NCBI GenBank assembly: GCA_036311285.1
Contig: JAXJQF010000120.1
Coordinates: forward strand, 1-36,139
DNA from: JAXJQF01 sp036311285
GTDB lineage: Bacteria; Pseudomonadota; Gammaproteobacteria; Enterobacterales; Succinivibrionaceae
Direction of reading: 5' to 3'
Length of the DNA stretch: 36,139 bases
Below the pieces are notes generated by a model. The model worked only from the letters and a program-made list of their open reading frames with translations, made no database searches and was not told the DNA's origin. Position 1 is the stretch's first letter. Each line of letters opens with the position of its first letter. The translations under genes and the position numbers were made by a program. Positions 16,869 through 26,818 of the stretch are shown piece after piece.

Positions 16869-19280
16869 ATGGTGTTTAAATTGTTTATTATTAAAAATAA
16901 AAAACTCTTTAGCCTTGTTATTTTCACTGTCATGTGTGTCGCAAATATTTCTAACGCATATGCAAACAGTCCGATTGGAGTTCAAAGAAACAGAACGATT
17001 CCAAAGAGTTTTGATAGTCGTTGCACAGCTGACGTTCAACACAATCCCAATAAACCAATTCCTGATGATCAATTAGAACAAACACCAATAACTATTGAAT
17101 CTGATACAGTTAACGCAGAGGTAAAGGATACAATTACTTACAAAGGCGAAGTTGTTATCTCTCAAGGCGACAAAACATTAAAAGCTGATTCCTCTACATT
17201 TAACCAAGCAACTCAAGATGTAGAAGCTAAGGGTAACATTTTTTACCAAGACACAGAGTTAACTGCGAAGAATGCTACAGAATTAAAAACAAACCTTGAA
17301 AGTAACAATACAGAATTAAAAGATCCCGAATACTATGTAAATAACTCTATAATTAGAGGAAAAGCAAGTTTAGCCTCTCTAAACAAGCAAGAAAAATCTG
17401 TTCATCTTGAGGATGTATACTTAACAACATGTCCTAAAAACCAAGAATCTTGGTCAATTTATGCATCTTCAATCAACATAAACGAAGATGACGCTTTCGG
17501 TGAAGCCTGGAATACTGTATTTAATGTAGGTCCTGTTCCCATAATTTATATTCCATATATTAACTTTCCTATCAAGAACCAAAGAAAGACAGGTTTCCTA
17601 TATCCAAACTTTGAGTACGACTCAACTGATGGTTATATAATATCTACTCCTTTCTACGTAAATCTTCACCCAAGCTATGACTTAACTCTTACTCCTAAAG
17701 TTATTCAACACCGTGGTGTAATTTATGGTGGTCAATTTAGATATATGCCATTTAGCAATACCATAGGTACAGTATATGGCGAATATATGTATAAGGACAA
17801 AAAACCTCCTGAATACGAAAAAGGTACAGATTTTAAAAAACGTTGGTTATTCTCTTGGAAACAAAAAACGTATTGGGATAATGAGGACTATGGTCTATTA
17901 ATTGACTACAACAAAGTGCGTCCTGGTGATTATGATTATATCAATGATTTTGATCCTAAAAACGTATCATCAATCGACAACCAATTAGCTCAATCTATAA
18001 AGTTATACATGGATAAAAGCACGTTTGATGCTTCTATTGAGTATCTACAATATCAATTACTATTACCAGAAACTAATGCCGCAAATCAACCATTTGAGTT
18101 AGCTCCAGCTATACATGCTAACCATAGAAATACATTATCTAATATTCTAGCCTATAATCTAAGCGCAGAATTTACAAGATTTAATGTAGATGATTACGAA
18201 AAGCAAGGTCGATACAAAGGTGATAGACTACATCTACAATCAGAATTTGAGTTACCTTTAATTCAAAATAATGGTATTTATGTAAAATCAAATACTAGAT
18301 TATTTTACACCTACTACAATCAAGATATTCCATCTGTTCTAAACTCCAAATATAGACGTTTAGGTTTTGACGTTAACAAACTTGAAGAACATGTAAGCAG
18401 ATGGTTGTACCAAACAGACTTAACAGGCAAGATGGTTTTTGAGAATAACCTTGAAAATGGTTATACAATGTCTCTTGAACCAGTAGTTCAGTACTCATAC
18501 ATGCCTTACAAGAATCAAGATAATATTGGGGTCTACGACTCTTCTGATAGAAAGCATGATTACTTTACCTTATTTAATTATAAGACCTACTCGGGGAACG
18601 ATAGATTTACTGATATCAATAGAATCAGCTACGGTGTGAACTACAATATTTACGATGAAAGATTTATTGAAGTTTTACAATTTAGTATCGGTCAAAGCTA
18701 CAGCTTCCACGATACAAGAATGACTCTCTATCCAATAGATGCTGTAAATACTTACCCTCGTTCACCTATATCCTCAAGCCTTAACGTACAATTCATTCCT
18801 GAGCTATCATTACACGGTGACATTTCATATAACACTGAGGAAAGAAACGTATCAAATTGGCATGCTCAAAGTAACCTACAGGTAAAAGAATACGAAGCAC
18901 AAGTTGGTTATAGATACACTAGAGATGGTAATAGAACTCTAAAAAAACGAGAAATTGTTGATGTTAAACAACTTAGTGGTAGTGCTATTCTGCCAATTAC
19001 TAGAGACCTTAAAGCGATTGCGGTTATGCACTATGATTTAGAGCAAAAGAAAAATATTGACCAAAAAATCGCTCTTAAATATGAATCATGCTGTTACGCC
19101 ATAGGTTTCTATGCTGAAAGATATAACAAACCTGATAACTATACCTTAACCTCCGAAGACAAACACAAGTTTGGCATATTCTTCGAACTTAAGGGTGTAG
19201 CAGGTGTTGCTGTTGCTGAAGATTTTAACAGAAATACTAAGCTATTACCTTATAGCAACTCTGTAAACCTAAGCAGATAA
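16869..19280 (+). CDS. lptD: LPS-assembly protein LptD
   Basis: Outer-membrane beta-barrel that, with LptE, inserts lipopolysaccharide into the outer leaflet. The 803 aa start with a signal peptide ending in NAYA near residue 32. The periplasmic OstA/LptA-like beta-jellyroll follows at about 72-150 (ESDTVNAEVKDTITYKGEVV, repeated DATxxEAKG-type strands), then the barrel. Cys52, Cys188, Cys741 and Cys742 match the spacing of the four Cys of E. coli LptD (31, 173, 724, 725), so the same interlocked disulfides are expected. The start lacks a clear ribosome binding site. surA follows 47 bp later, the standard order. Confidence 0.95.
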   Translation: MVFKLFIIKNKKLFSLVIFTVMCVANISNAYANSPIGVQRNRTIPKSFDSRCTADVQHNPNKPIPDDQLEQTPITIESDTVNAEVKDTITYKGEVVISQGDKTLKADSSTFNQATQDVEAKGNIFYQDTELTAKNATELKTNLESNNTELKDPEYYVNNSIIRGKASLASLNKQEKSVHLEDVYLTTCPKNQESWSIYASSININEDDAFGEAWNTVFNVGPVPIIYIPYINFPIKNQRKTGFLYPNFEYDSTDGYIISTPFYVNLHPSYDLTLTPKVIQHRGVIYGGQFRYMPFSNTIGTVYGEYMYKDKKPPEYEKGTDFKKRWLFSWKQKTYWDNEDYGLLIDYNKVRPGDYDYINDFDPKNVSSIDNQLAQSIKLYMDKSTFDASIEYLQYQLLLPETNAANQPFELAPAIHANHRNTLSNILAYNLSAEFTRFNVDDYEKQGRYKGDRLHLQSEFELPLIQNNGIYVKSNTRLFYTYYNQDIPSVLNSKYRRLGFDVNKLEEHVSRWLYQTDLTGKMVFENNLENGYTMSLEPVVQYSYMPYKNQDNIGVYDSSDRKHDYFTLFNYKTYSGNDRFTDINRISYGVNYNIYDERFIEVLQFSIGQSYSFHDTRMTLYPIDAVNTYPRSPISSSLNVQFIPELSLHGDISYNTEERNVSNWHAQSNLQVKEYEAQVGYRYTRDGNRTLKKREIVDVKQLSGSAILPITRDLKAIAVMHYDLEQKKNIDQKIALKYESCCYAIGFYAERYNKPDNYTLTSEDKHKFGIFFELKGVAGVAVAEDFNRNTKLLPYSNSVNLSR

Positions 19281-19327
19281 AATTTTAAATATATTTAACA
19301 ACATTATTAAGAAAAAGAATTTATATA

Positions 19328-20641
19328 ATGAACAAAATTAAAAAGAATTTATTAAAAATATCATTAATACTTTCTGTAGTTGGTGCGTTTACAACAACTA
19401 CAACTAATGCTGCAGAATACTTAGTTGACCGAACTGTTGCTACAGCTAATAACGAAATCATATTAGAAAGTGAATTAATTGACGCTGTTAATAAGTATAA
19501 AGCAAACTTGTATGCTAAAGGTATTGAATTTCCAAGCGATAACGATATTAGAAAGCACGCATTAGAACAACTAATCATTAAAAGCTTGATTCTTCAATTA
19601 GCAAAGAATAATGGTATCATCATTGGAGATACCGAAATCAATGCAACTATTGAACGATTAGCAATGACTCAAGGCAAGACTACTCAAGAAATTATCAACG
19701 ATTACGCTCAACAAGGATACACTGAAAAGGGACTTCGCGAAGCTATTAGAGATGAAATCATTGTAAATGAAATCAAACGTTCACAGGTTAGAAGTAGAGT
19801 TAATATCTCAGAACAAGAAATTAAACAACTTGCTATTAATTTACAAGAAAACTACAAGAATATGAAAGCATATCATCTTGCTAACATTCTAATAAAACTT
19901 CCTCAGAACCCAACACCTGCTCAAGAAGACAAGGCATCTAGAAGAGTAAAGCAAGTTCAAAAACTTTTACAAACTCAAAACTTCTCAACAGTTGCTCAAA
20001 AATACTCTGATGCTCCAAACGCTATCAATGGTGGCGATGTAGGCGAAAACCTAACAGTTAATGATATTCCTTCATATGCTGTACAAGCTGTTAGTACTGC
20101 AAATGATGGAGATGTCGTTGGTCCTTTTAAAAATGAAATGGGTTTTGTATTTATTAAGATATACAAGAGCCAACCGTTAAAACTTGAACCAGTACTACAA
20201 GTTAAAGCTAAACACATTCTATTAACTACTAGCATTATTTTTGATGATGAAATGGCAAGAAATATGTTAAATAGTTACAGAGATGACATTATCAATGGTG
20301 ATATCACCTTCGAACAAGCCGCAAGAAAATACTCAAAAGACCATTTAACAGCTATCAATGGTGGAGCTATGGATTGGACAAACCCAGATGTGTTTGATCC
20401 AAAATTTAAAGAAGCATTATTAAATCTAAAAAAAGGGGAAATAAGTGTTCCTTTCAAAAGTAGTTTCGGTTGGCATATAACAATGCTTGACGATATAAAG
20501 AAAGACGAAGACTCTATTGAAGCATTTAAGATCAAAGCACGTGAAATGCTATTAAACAGACATATGATTGAAGAATCTCAAAACTGGGAAAGAGAATTAA
20601 GAGGTTCATCGTTTGTTCAAATATATATTGACGAAAACTAA
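19328..20641 (+). CDS. surA: Periplasmic chaperone / peptidyl-prolyl isomerase SurA
   Basis: Chaperone for outer-membrane proteins, including the barrel of LptD encoded just upstream. In its 437 aa a signal peptide ends near TTNAAEY (residue about 29). The SurA N-domain (about 30-165) starts with VDRTVATANNEIILESEL. Two parvulin domains follow: about 178-285 (YHLANILIKLP, GGDVGENL, GPFKNEMGFVFIKI) and about 295-395 (VKAKHILL, NGGAMDW, PFKSSFGWHITML). A C-terminal helix closes the protein. It lies in lptD-surA-rsmA; the usual pdxA between surA and rsmA is absent. Confidence 0.95.
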   Translation: MNKIKKNLLKISLILSVVGAFTTTTTNAAEYLVDRTVATANNEIILESELIDAVNKYKANLYAKGIEFPSDNDIRKHALEQLIIKSLILQLAKNNGIIIGDTEINATIERLAMTQGKTTQEIINDYAQQGYTEKGLREAIRDEIIVNEIKRSQVRSRVNISEQEIKQLAINLQENYKNMKAYHLANILIKLPQNPTPAQEDKASRRVKQVQKLLQTQNFSTVAQKYSDAPNAINGGDVGENLTVNDIPSYAVQAVSTANDGDVVGPFKNEMGFVFIKIYKSQPLKLEPVLQVKAKHILLTTSIIFDDEMARNMLNSYRDDIINGDITFEQAARKYSKDHLTAINGGAMDWTNPDVFDPKFKEALLNLKKGEISVPFKSSFGWHITMLDDIKKDEDSIEAFKIKAREMLLNRHMIEESQNWERELRGSSFVQIYIDEN

Positions 20642-20656
20642 AGAGGTTATTTAATA

Positions 20657-21451
20657 ATGAATGATAAGGTAACATTTGGACACACGGCGAGAAAAAGATT
20701 TGGTCAGAACTTCCTACAGGATCAGCATGTAATTCAAAACATCGTTCGTTCTATTAATCCACAGTTTGACGACAATATTGTGGAAATAGGTCCCGGCTTA
20801 GCAGCACTAACAGAACCTGTTAGTGAAAAGGTAAACAAACTACACGTAATAGAATTAGATAAAGATCTAGCTAAGAGATTAAGAGAACACCCTTTCTTAT
20901 CGCCAAAGCTAGATATTCATGAAGCTGACGCATTAAAGTTTGATTTTAATGAATTAGTTCATGAAGACAAACCATTAAGAGTGTTCGGTAATCTTCCATA
21001 CAACATTTCAACACCATTAATGATTCATCTTTTTAGCTATAGTGATAAGATTAAAGACATGCACTTCATGCTTCAAAAAGAAGTAGTGGAAAGATTATGT
21101 GCCGCTCCAAACTCTAAAAACTATGGTCGTCTAAGTGTTATAGCTCAATACTACTGCAAGACAATGCCTATTATGGAAGTACCACCTACTGCCTTTAGAC
21201 CTGCTCCTAAGGTTGTAAGTGCTGTAATAAGACTTATTCCTCACAAGGAAAAACCTTTTGTTGCAAACAATATTGAAAACCTAGAAAAGGTATTAGCGGT
21301 TGCTTTCAACCAAAGAAGAAAAACCATTCATAACAGCTTAAGCAGTCTATTCTCAGATGAAGATTTACAAAAAGTTGGTTTGGATTTCAACCTAAGAGCT
21401 GAAAACATAAATCTTGAACAATATGTTCAATTAGCTAATTTATTACCGTAA
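20657..21451 (+). CDS. rsmA: 16S rRNA (adenine(1518)-N(6)/adenine(1519)-N(6))-dimethyltransferase
   Basis: KsgA enzyme dimethylating two adjacent adenines in the 3'-terminal hairpin of 16S rRNA, a late 30S quality check. At 264 aa it has family length. Motifs are ARKRFGQNFLQD at the N-terminus, VEIGPGLAALTEP for SAM binding, LHVIELDKDLAKRL, GNLPYNISTPLMIHL (the NLPY catalytic motif), FMLQKEVVERL and FNQRRKTIHNSL. AGAGG lies upstream of the ATG. It begins 15 bp after surA, so it is likely co-transcribed with lptD-surA. Confidence 0.97.
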   Translation: MNDKVTFGHTARKRFGQNFLQDQHVIQNIVRSINPQFDDNIVEIGPGLAALTEPVSEKVNKLHVIELDKDLAKRLREHPFLSPKLDIHEADALKFDFNELVHEDKPLRVFGNLPYNISTPLMIHLFSYSDKIKDMHFMLQKEVVERLCAAPNSKNYGRLSVIAQYYCKTMPIMEVPPTAFRPAPKVVSAVIRLIPHKEKPFVANNIENLEKVLAVAFNQRRKTIHNSLSSLFSDEDLQKVGLDFNLRAENINLEQYVQLANLLP

Positions 21452-21529
21452 AAAAATTCACAAACAATAAAGAGCTAAACTGTAAATTATTAACAAGTAG
21501 CTAAGAATACATTTTATAGAGTTTTAAAC

Positions 21530-22720
21530 ATGAATAACACTAGCCAAATCTTACAAAGAAACGAAGATTATTTTATAAATAACAACATTATTATCTGTGG
21601 ATATATCTCTGACACATATCCACTTGAGCTTGCTAAAAGATCTAAGTCTATACACATTTGGTTTACAGATTATTCTCAATTTAATACTTATATACAAGCT
21701 TTAGGTTTAAATGTTAATAATAATGAATCTCTAAAAAATTTAAACAGTATTGTCACAATTAACAAAGGTAATATCTATTTATACTTTGGTGCATCTTTAA
21801 TAAACGCTGAATTTAATAATAAATCCCTTATTAAAGAATGTACCTCTGGCATTGTTTATATTACGAAGTCAAAAGAAGAATCCAAATATATGATGGAGCA
21901 GTTAATTGCTTCAACGTCAAACAATGCGACATTATTTGCTGTTGGAGCAAATGATGAAGGTATAAAAGGTTTTGAAACTCAATTAAAAGCAATAACACCA
22001 TGCCAAAAGATAGATAATGCAAGAAAATGTGTTCTTTTAGGGATTGAAAACTCTGATGAACTTTCAAATATATATGAGAACAAATATTCTCAATATTCAT
22101 TTGATATATACAAGATAAATATGGATACATGTTCATCTGAAAACATTAAAGAAAGCGACAATACAATCACTATCAATACATTATCAGGTGTATTTAGTGC
22201 TAAAAAACTAGACCTAGGAACAAAATTTTTATTAGAAACTTTTAAAAATGAGTTAGAATCAAAAGTTTTTAACTCAAATGAAATCAAAGATGTATTAGAT
22301 GTTGGCTGTGGTTCTGGTGTTATTTCAATTTATCTTTCAAAATTACTTCCAAAAGCTAAAATTGATGCCAGCGATATTAACGCATTTGCGATATCATCCT
22401 TAATTAAGAACAATGAAACAAACAATACTCAAGTTAATGGTTTCGTGTCAGACATGTTTAGCAATATAAACAAAAAGTATGACCTAATAATATCTAACCC
22501 CCCTTTCCATCAAGGAGCTGGCGTAAAGCAATTATTAGAACCAACTAAGAAGATGATCAAAGAGGCTAGTTCACACCTAACAAGAAACGGTTCTTTGTTA
22601 ATTGTTGCCAATAGCTTCCTAGTATACGCTGAAGTATTAAAAGAATCATTTAAAGAAGTAAAGGTTATAGCTCAAAATAATAAGTACAAAGTTTACTTCG
22701 CAAGTAACAAAACAAATTAA
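21530..22720 (+). CDS. rsmC: 16S rRNA (guanine(1207)-N(2))-methyltransferase
   Basis: Two-domain class I methyltransferase of 396 aa, longer than E. coli RsmC (about 343 aa). The N-terminal half is a degenerate, poorly conserved domain. The C-terminal half carries the SAM motif VLDVGCGSGVISIYL (near residue 260), acidic motif DASDINAFAIS and the catalytic NPPFHQG signature typical of RsmC/RsmD-type guanine N2 methyltransferases. RsmC is favoured over RlmG by the NPPFHQG ending and domain arrangement, but RlmG remains possible. It follows rsmA by 78 bp and precedes coaE by 7 bp. Confidence 0.8.
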   Translation: MNNTSQILQRNEDYFINNNIIICGYISDTYPLELAKRSKSIHIWFTDYSQFNTYIQALGLNVNNNESLKNLNSIVTINKGNIYLYFGASLINAEFNNKSLIKECTSGIVYITKSKEESKYMMEQLIASTSNNATLFAVGANDEGIKGFETQLKAITPCQKIDNARKCVLLGIENSDELSNIYENKYSQYSFDIYKINMDTCSSENIKESDNTITINTLSGVFSAKKLDLGTKFLLETFKNELESKVFNSNEIKDVLDVGCGSGVISIYLSKLLPKAKIDASDINAFAISSLIKNNETNNTQVNGFVSDMFSNINKKYDLIISNPPFHQGAGVKQLLEPTKKMIKEASSHLTRNGSLLIVANSFLVYAEVLKESFKEVKVIAQNNKYKVYFASNKTN

Positions 22721-22727
22721 ATACCAT

Positions 22728-23390
22728 ATGAATACATCAACATCTTATCAAAAATCAGCACTTAAAACCAATAAATGGATTCTTGGACTTACAGGTGGTA
22801 TAAGTAGCGGCAAAACAACTGTTTCTAATTACTTAAAACAATTAGGATGTTATGTTATTGATGCTGATGTATGTGCAAGAGAAGTTGTTAAACCTAACTC
22901 AAAAGGCATTCAACTAATAAAAGAAAACTTTGGTGAAAATTTTATTACAACGACTGGTGAATTAAATCGAAAAAAATTACGTGAACACGTTTTTAACAAC
23001 AAAACAGAATTAGAAAAGCTAAACAACATTCTTCATCCTTTAATTAAACTAGAGATAGAAGAAGCATTTAAAAATGCGAATGGAGAATATATTGTATTTG
23101 TTGCTCCATTACTATTTGAAAACAAATTAGAATGCTACGTTGACAGAGTTCTGTGCATGAGTATTGATAAAGAAACTCAAATCAACAGGACAATGATAAG
23201 AGACAACTGTTCCCGAGAAATAGCTCTCAATATTATTAAAGCTCAACTGCCATTAGATGTAAAAATTCAAAAAAGCGATGATGTTTTAGTATCTAACAGA
23301 GAAACTGTTGATGAACTATATGATGACATATCAAAATTACACAAAAAATACCTAAAATTATCACAGGAGAAAAATCAGAATGAAGGTTAA
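22728..23390 (+). CDS. coaE: Dephospho-CoA kinase
   Basis: Final step of coenzyme A synthesis. In its 220 aa the P-loop GLTGGISSGKTTVSNYL starts near residue 19, followed by VIDADVCAREVV, GELNRKKLREHVF and APLLFENKLE. A short N-terminal extension precedes the P-loop. There is no obvious ribosome binding site and the gene starts 7 bp after rsmC, so translation may depend on coupling. The 3' end overlaps yacG by 11 bp; coaE-yacG is a common pair, often beside pilBCD in other gammaproteobacteria. Confidence 0.96.
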   Translation: MNTSTSYQKSALKTNKWILGLTGGISSGKTTVSNYLKQLGCYVIDADVCAREVVKPNSKGIQLIKENFGENFITTTGELNRKKLREHVFNNKTELEKLNNILHPLIKLEIEEAFKNANGEYIVFVAPLLFENKLECYVDRVLCMSIDKETQINRTMIRDNCSREIALNIIKAQLPLDVKIQKSDDVLVSNRETVDELYDDISKLHKKYLKLSQEKNQNEG

Positions 23391-23610
23391 CTGTCCTACT
23401 TGTGGAAAAGAAATAGAATGGTCTCCAGAAGAGAAGTTTAGACCATTCTGTAGTGAAAAATGCAAACTTCATGACCTAGGTAAATGGGCTTCAGGAGAAA
23501 ATTGCATAAGCACTCCACTGACCTCAAAAGACCTTGAAAATGAAGAAATTGCTCAAGCTTTAGAAGAACACTATCAAAAAGAATTAAATGGCGAAAATGA
23601 CAACAAATAG
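23380..23610 (+). CDS. yacG: DNA gyrase inhibitor YacG
   Basis: Small zinc-binding protein (76 aa) that binds GyrB and inhibits gyrase in E. coli. Its four Cys are arranged as CPTC near residue 4 and CSEKC near residue 24, followed by LHDLGKWASGE, the family signature. AGGAG lies inside the coaE end at good spacing. A terminator-like hairpin about 90 bp later closes the cluster. Confidence 0.93.
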   Translation: MKVNCPTCGKEIEWSPEEKFRPFCSEKCKLHDLGKWASGENCISTPLTSKDLENEEIAQALEEHYQKELNGENDNK

Positions 23611-23701
23611 CCAACAAACAACAAGCCAAATATAACAATCTAATCCAAACAAAAAATATCTGGAAATTCCTAAACTTTGTTATTTTAGTATGTTTAAATT
23701 A

Positions 23702-23734
23702 AAAGACTGAATCAACAAATCAGTCTTTGTTTTT
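23702..23734 (+). terminator. Rho-independent terminator after yacG
   Basis: A 9-bp stem, aaagactga (23702-23710) with tcagtcttt (23720-23728), and a 9-nt loop, followed by gttttta. It should end the coaE-yacG transcript. Confidence 0.75.
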
Positions 23735-23867
23735 ATTGAAAAAAATTCTAATTCATCTAAATTCCATAAAGATACAATCTTAAAATAAAACAACTAAACA
23801 GATTGCTTTTAGGTCCTGTGATGAATGGTATTTTTTCACATTGATTAGATATCTGTTCTCACATGTT

Positions 23868-23891
23868 TTCCCAACAATTCCGTGAAGAACC
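23868..23891 (+). repeat. Dispersed intergenic repeat, copy 2
   Basis: Carries ttccgtgaagaacc exactly as at 124-137. The 10 bases before it match with three differences. Same orientation, also downstream of a minus-strand gene. Confidence 0.4.
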
Positions 23892-24152
23892 CAAAAATTT
23901 AGTCTACGTTTTGGATATATATCTCATTAAATTCTTGATTCCTAAGAACTAGAAAATCAAATATTTTGTAATTAGACGTATATGATATATTTCGAAATAC
24001 GACTGTGTAATATATGTAAGTAAGTTGTTAACAATAAAATTTATGCCATTTTAAACAAGATCCTTAGAGAGTTATAAATAATGATTGTGATTATAGTCAT
24101 ACTCACATGAATTTTATGGTGCATATTTACTGGAAAGAAAAGTTTGGAATAC

Positions 24153-25601
24153 CTACTTTATAGCAGCAGATTCATACATAATTTCATATTCCATAGCAGA
24201 TTCAGACCAATAGTATTTAGTCTTCATGGCATTCCTTCTGATTGAAAGGTATTTGTCATATTCTTGTAAATAAAACATTAATGCCTTTCTAATACAAGTT
24301 AACAATACCTTTGGATCTGGTTCATTGAACATGAAACCTGTTGCATTAACTGGATCATCGTCATATGAAATTATAGTATCTTTTAAACCTCCAACCTGTC
24401 TTACAATTGGGATTGTCCCGTAAGCTAAGCTATACATTTGATTTAAACCGCAAGGTTCAAAAATTGATGGCATTAAGAAAAAATCACTTCCACTTTCTAC
24501 AAGGTGGGCGAGATTATTATCGTAGCTATTTGTAAAAGATAGCTTTCTAGGGAATTTGTTAGACAAAGCTCTTAAATTATTTTCAATATTAGGATCACCT
24601 GTTCCTACAATGATAAGCTGAACCTTATGTTCTAGCAATTCATTCAAAATAGGTATTAAAATATTTAATCCCTTTTGTTCTGTTATGCGACATACCATGC
24701 CAATCACTGGTGCATTACTTACAGGAAGACCACATATTTCTTGTAATAAGTATTTACATAAAATCTTGTTATCGAAATTATCACATGAAAATGTAAAAGG
24801 AATATTAGGATCTGTTTCAGGATTCCAATCATCATAATCACATCCATTTACAATACCGCACAAATCATCTATTCTATCGATATAATTTTGCGCCATACCA
24901 TGACCACCCAAGAAAGTAGTCAATTCTTCTGCGTAACTAGGACTAACAGCATTGATCTTATCAGCGTAATACACACCACATTTTAAGTAGTTTAAATTTG
25001 AATAACCGTGTACTACAGAGTCATTTGAAACTCTTGAGATTTCAGGAAGCATCCATGTTTGACTTCTATCAAATATACCCTGGAATGCCCCATTGTGTAT
25101 TGTTAATATTGTTTTTGTTTTAGCAAATAAAGGTTCGTTCGTATATTTTAATTTTAAGATCATTGGAGTTAACGCAGTATGCCAATCATTACAGTGAATG
25201 ATATCTGGAGCGTAATTTAATGATTGAGCTGTCAATAACGTTGCAGCAGAGAAGAATGCAAATCTTTCACCATTATCAGGATATGCCTCGTTATTTTCAG
25301 CATATAGATTGTTTCTATTAAAATAATGAGCGTAGTCGATTAGCCAAACTTTAATTTGACCATCTAACATCGCTTCTCTTACGAGGAATGGAATAGATAT
25401 GTTGTTCTGAGGATTTGTAAGAGTAAGTTCCTTAATTACAGGATAATTAAAATATCCTTGAATTTTGGAATAGCAAGGCAGAGCAATTGTAATATCATGC
25501 CCTCTCTTTTGTAACTCAAGTGGTAAAGATTTTGCTACATCAGCTAAACCACCTGTTTTAACAAACCCTAGTAATTCAGAAGTTAAAAATAAAATCTGCA
25601 T
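24153..25601 (-). CDS. glgA: Glycogen synthase (ADP-glucose type)
   Basis: GT5 glycosyltransferase extending alpha-1,4-glucan from ADP-glucose. At 482 aa it has full length. The N-terminal LFLTSELLGFVKTGGLADVAKSLP contains the KTGGL ADP-glucose site. DIIHCNDWHTAL, INAVSPSYAEEL, GMVCRITEQKGLNIL and the C-terminal MPSIFEPCGLNQMYSLAYGTIPIVRQVGGLKDT (donor-site Glu) are present. Its ATG overlaps the glgC stop by one base (TAATG), so the two are translationally coupled. glgB, glgX and glgP are not in the window. Confidence 0.97.
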   Translation of the reverse strand: MQILFLTSELLGFVKTGGLADVAKSLPLELQKRGHDITIALPCYSKIQGYFNYPVIKELTLTNPQNNISIPFLVREAMLDGQIKVWLIDYAHYFNRNNLYAENNEAYPDNGERFAFFSAATLLTAQSLNYAPDIIHCNDWHTALTPMILKLKYTNEPLFAKTKTILTIHNGAFQGIFDRSQTWMLPEISRVSNDSVVHGYSNLNYLKCGVYYADKINAVSPSYAEELTTFLGGHGMAQNYIDRIDDLCGIVNGCDYDDWNPETDPNIPFTFSCDNFDNKILCKYLLQEICGLPVSNAPVIGMVCRITEQKGLNILIPILNELLEHKVQLIIVGTGDPNIENNLRALSNKFPRKLSFTNSYDNNLAHLVESGSDFFLMPSIFEPCGLNQMYSLAYGTIPIVRQVGGLKDTIISYDDDPVNATGFMFNEPDPKVLLTCIRKALMFYLQEYDKYLSIRRNAMKTKYYWSESAMEYEIMYESAAIK

Positions 25602-26818
25602 TATTCAAATCCAATTTTTGCCCCTTTAGGAACAACAACTATTCCGTTAGGTGATATTGTGAAACGACTTTTGTCAGCTTCTAAGTCTTCACCAATAACC
25701 ACTCCTGGAGCAATTTCTACATATTTATCTAATATCGCACGTTTGATTATGCAGTTTTTCCCGATTTTTGCTTCCCCTAATATAATAGATTCTGAAATTT
25801 CTGTTCCTGGACCTATTTTACAGTTAAAACCTATAATGCTTTTATCTATTTTTGCACCTACAATTTCACATCCTGCAGAGATATTTGATTGAGCGATGCT
25901 AACCTGCTTATTCCTGTAGTTTAAAAATGTCGCAGGAGGTAAAGGAGGGTAATAAGTATGGAGAGCCCACGATTTATTATTTAAAGTTAAATTCTTATTG
26001 GTTAATAAATCCATATTGGTACTCCAATATGCATCAAGGGTACCTACGTCTCGCCAATAACCAACATTTTTTTCATTTGGAATTTTGTTTGTTAAAAAGT
26101 CATAAACATAAACTTTATGTTTTGGATACAATGCAGGAATAATATCCATACCAAAGTCATGTGAGGAATTCTCATTGTTGGCATCTCGTTCTAATTCACG
26201 ATAAAGAGTATCAGCTTTAAAAATGTAATTCCCCATAGAGACTAAAGCATGTTCAGGATCTCCTGGTATATGCTTAGGATTCTTTGGTTTTTCTTCAAAA
26301 CCAATCATTCGTCCTTTTTTGTTAACCTGAATAACACCAAAAGCCTTAGCTTTATCAATAGGAACTCTAATTGCAGAAACTGTAAGTTCAGCATTATTTG
26401 CCTTATGATATTCTAGCATCTGACGAATATCCATCTTATAGACATGGTCACTACCGAATACACAGATGTGCTCTGGATCGTTATGTTTTATGAATGTTAA
26501 ATTCTGGTAAATAGCATCAGCTGTTCCATCGTACCATCTCTTTCCCATTCTCATTTGAGCGGGCAACTGGTCTATAAAGCAACCGGGTATACCATTAACA
26601 GTCCAACCGTTCTTTATATGCATATATAGAGATTGACTCTTGAACTGTGTTAATACAAATATTCTTAAAATATTTGAATTAACGAAGTTATTCAAAACAA
26701 AATCAATTAATCTATAGCTGCCTCCAAAAGGAACAGCAGGTTTACTTCTTGTTATAGTAAGGGGCTGAAGTCTAGTACCTTCGCCACCTGCGAGAATCAT
26801 AGCTAATACACCTGGCAT
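25601..26818 (-). CDS. glgC: Glucose-1-phosphate adenylyltransferase
   Basis: ADP-glucose pyrophosphorylase, the committed and allosterically controlled step of glycogen synthesis. In its 405 aa the nucleotidyltransferase N-domain has AMILAGGEGTRLQPLT, RSKPAVPFGGSYRLIDF and FGSDHVYKMD, with GFEEKPKNP for glucose-1-phosphate. The C-terminal left-handed beta-helix (about 290-400) shows hexapeptide repeats such as IIGFNCKIGPGTEI. GGAG precedes the ATG. It is the first gene of glgC-glgA. Confidence 0.97.
   Translation of the reverse strand: MPGVLAMILAGGEGTRLQPLTITRSKPAVPFGGSYRLIDFVLNNFVNSNILRIFVLTQFKSQSLYMHIKNGWTVNGIPGCFIDQLPAQMRMGKRWYDGTADAIYQNLTFIKHNDPEHICVFGSDHVYKMDIRQMLEYHKANNAELTVSAIRVPIDKAKAFGVIQVNKKGRMIGFEEKPKNPKHIPGDPEHALVSMGNYIFKADTLYRELERDANNENSSHDFGMDIIPALYPKHKVYVYDFLTNKIPNEKNVGYWRDVGTLDAYWSTNMDLLTNKNLTLNNKSWALHTYYPPLPPATFLNYRNKQVSIAQSNISAGCEIVGAKIDKSIIGFNCKIGPGTEISESIILGEAKIGKNCIIKRAILDKYVEIAPGVVIGEDLEADKSRFTISPNGIVVVPKGAKIGFE

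Larger units (their letters stand above)
23611..24152. other. Long intergenic region between convergent yacG and glgA
   Basis: 542 bp with no convincing reading frame. It holds the yacG terminator and, at 23868-23891, the second copy of a repeat also found near the left edge. The stretch 23810-23900 is less AT-rich than its surroundings and could encode a small RNA, but no family was recognised. No clear terminator for glgA was found. Confidence 0.5.

Noticed and set aside
24075..24088. taaataatgattgt resembles the 5' border of the pilin cassettes
   Set aside because: Similarity stops after about 14 bases and no pilin coding sequence follows; likely chance in AT-rich DNA.
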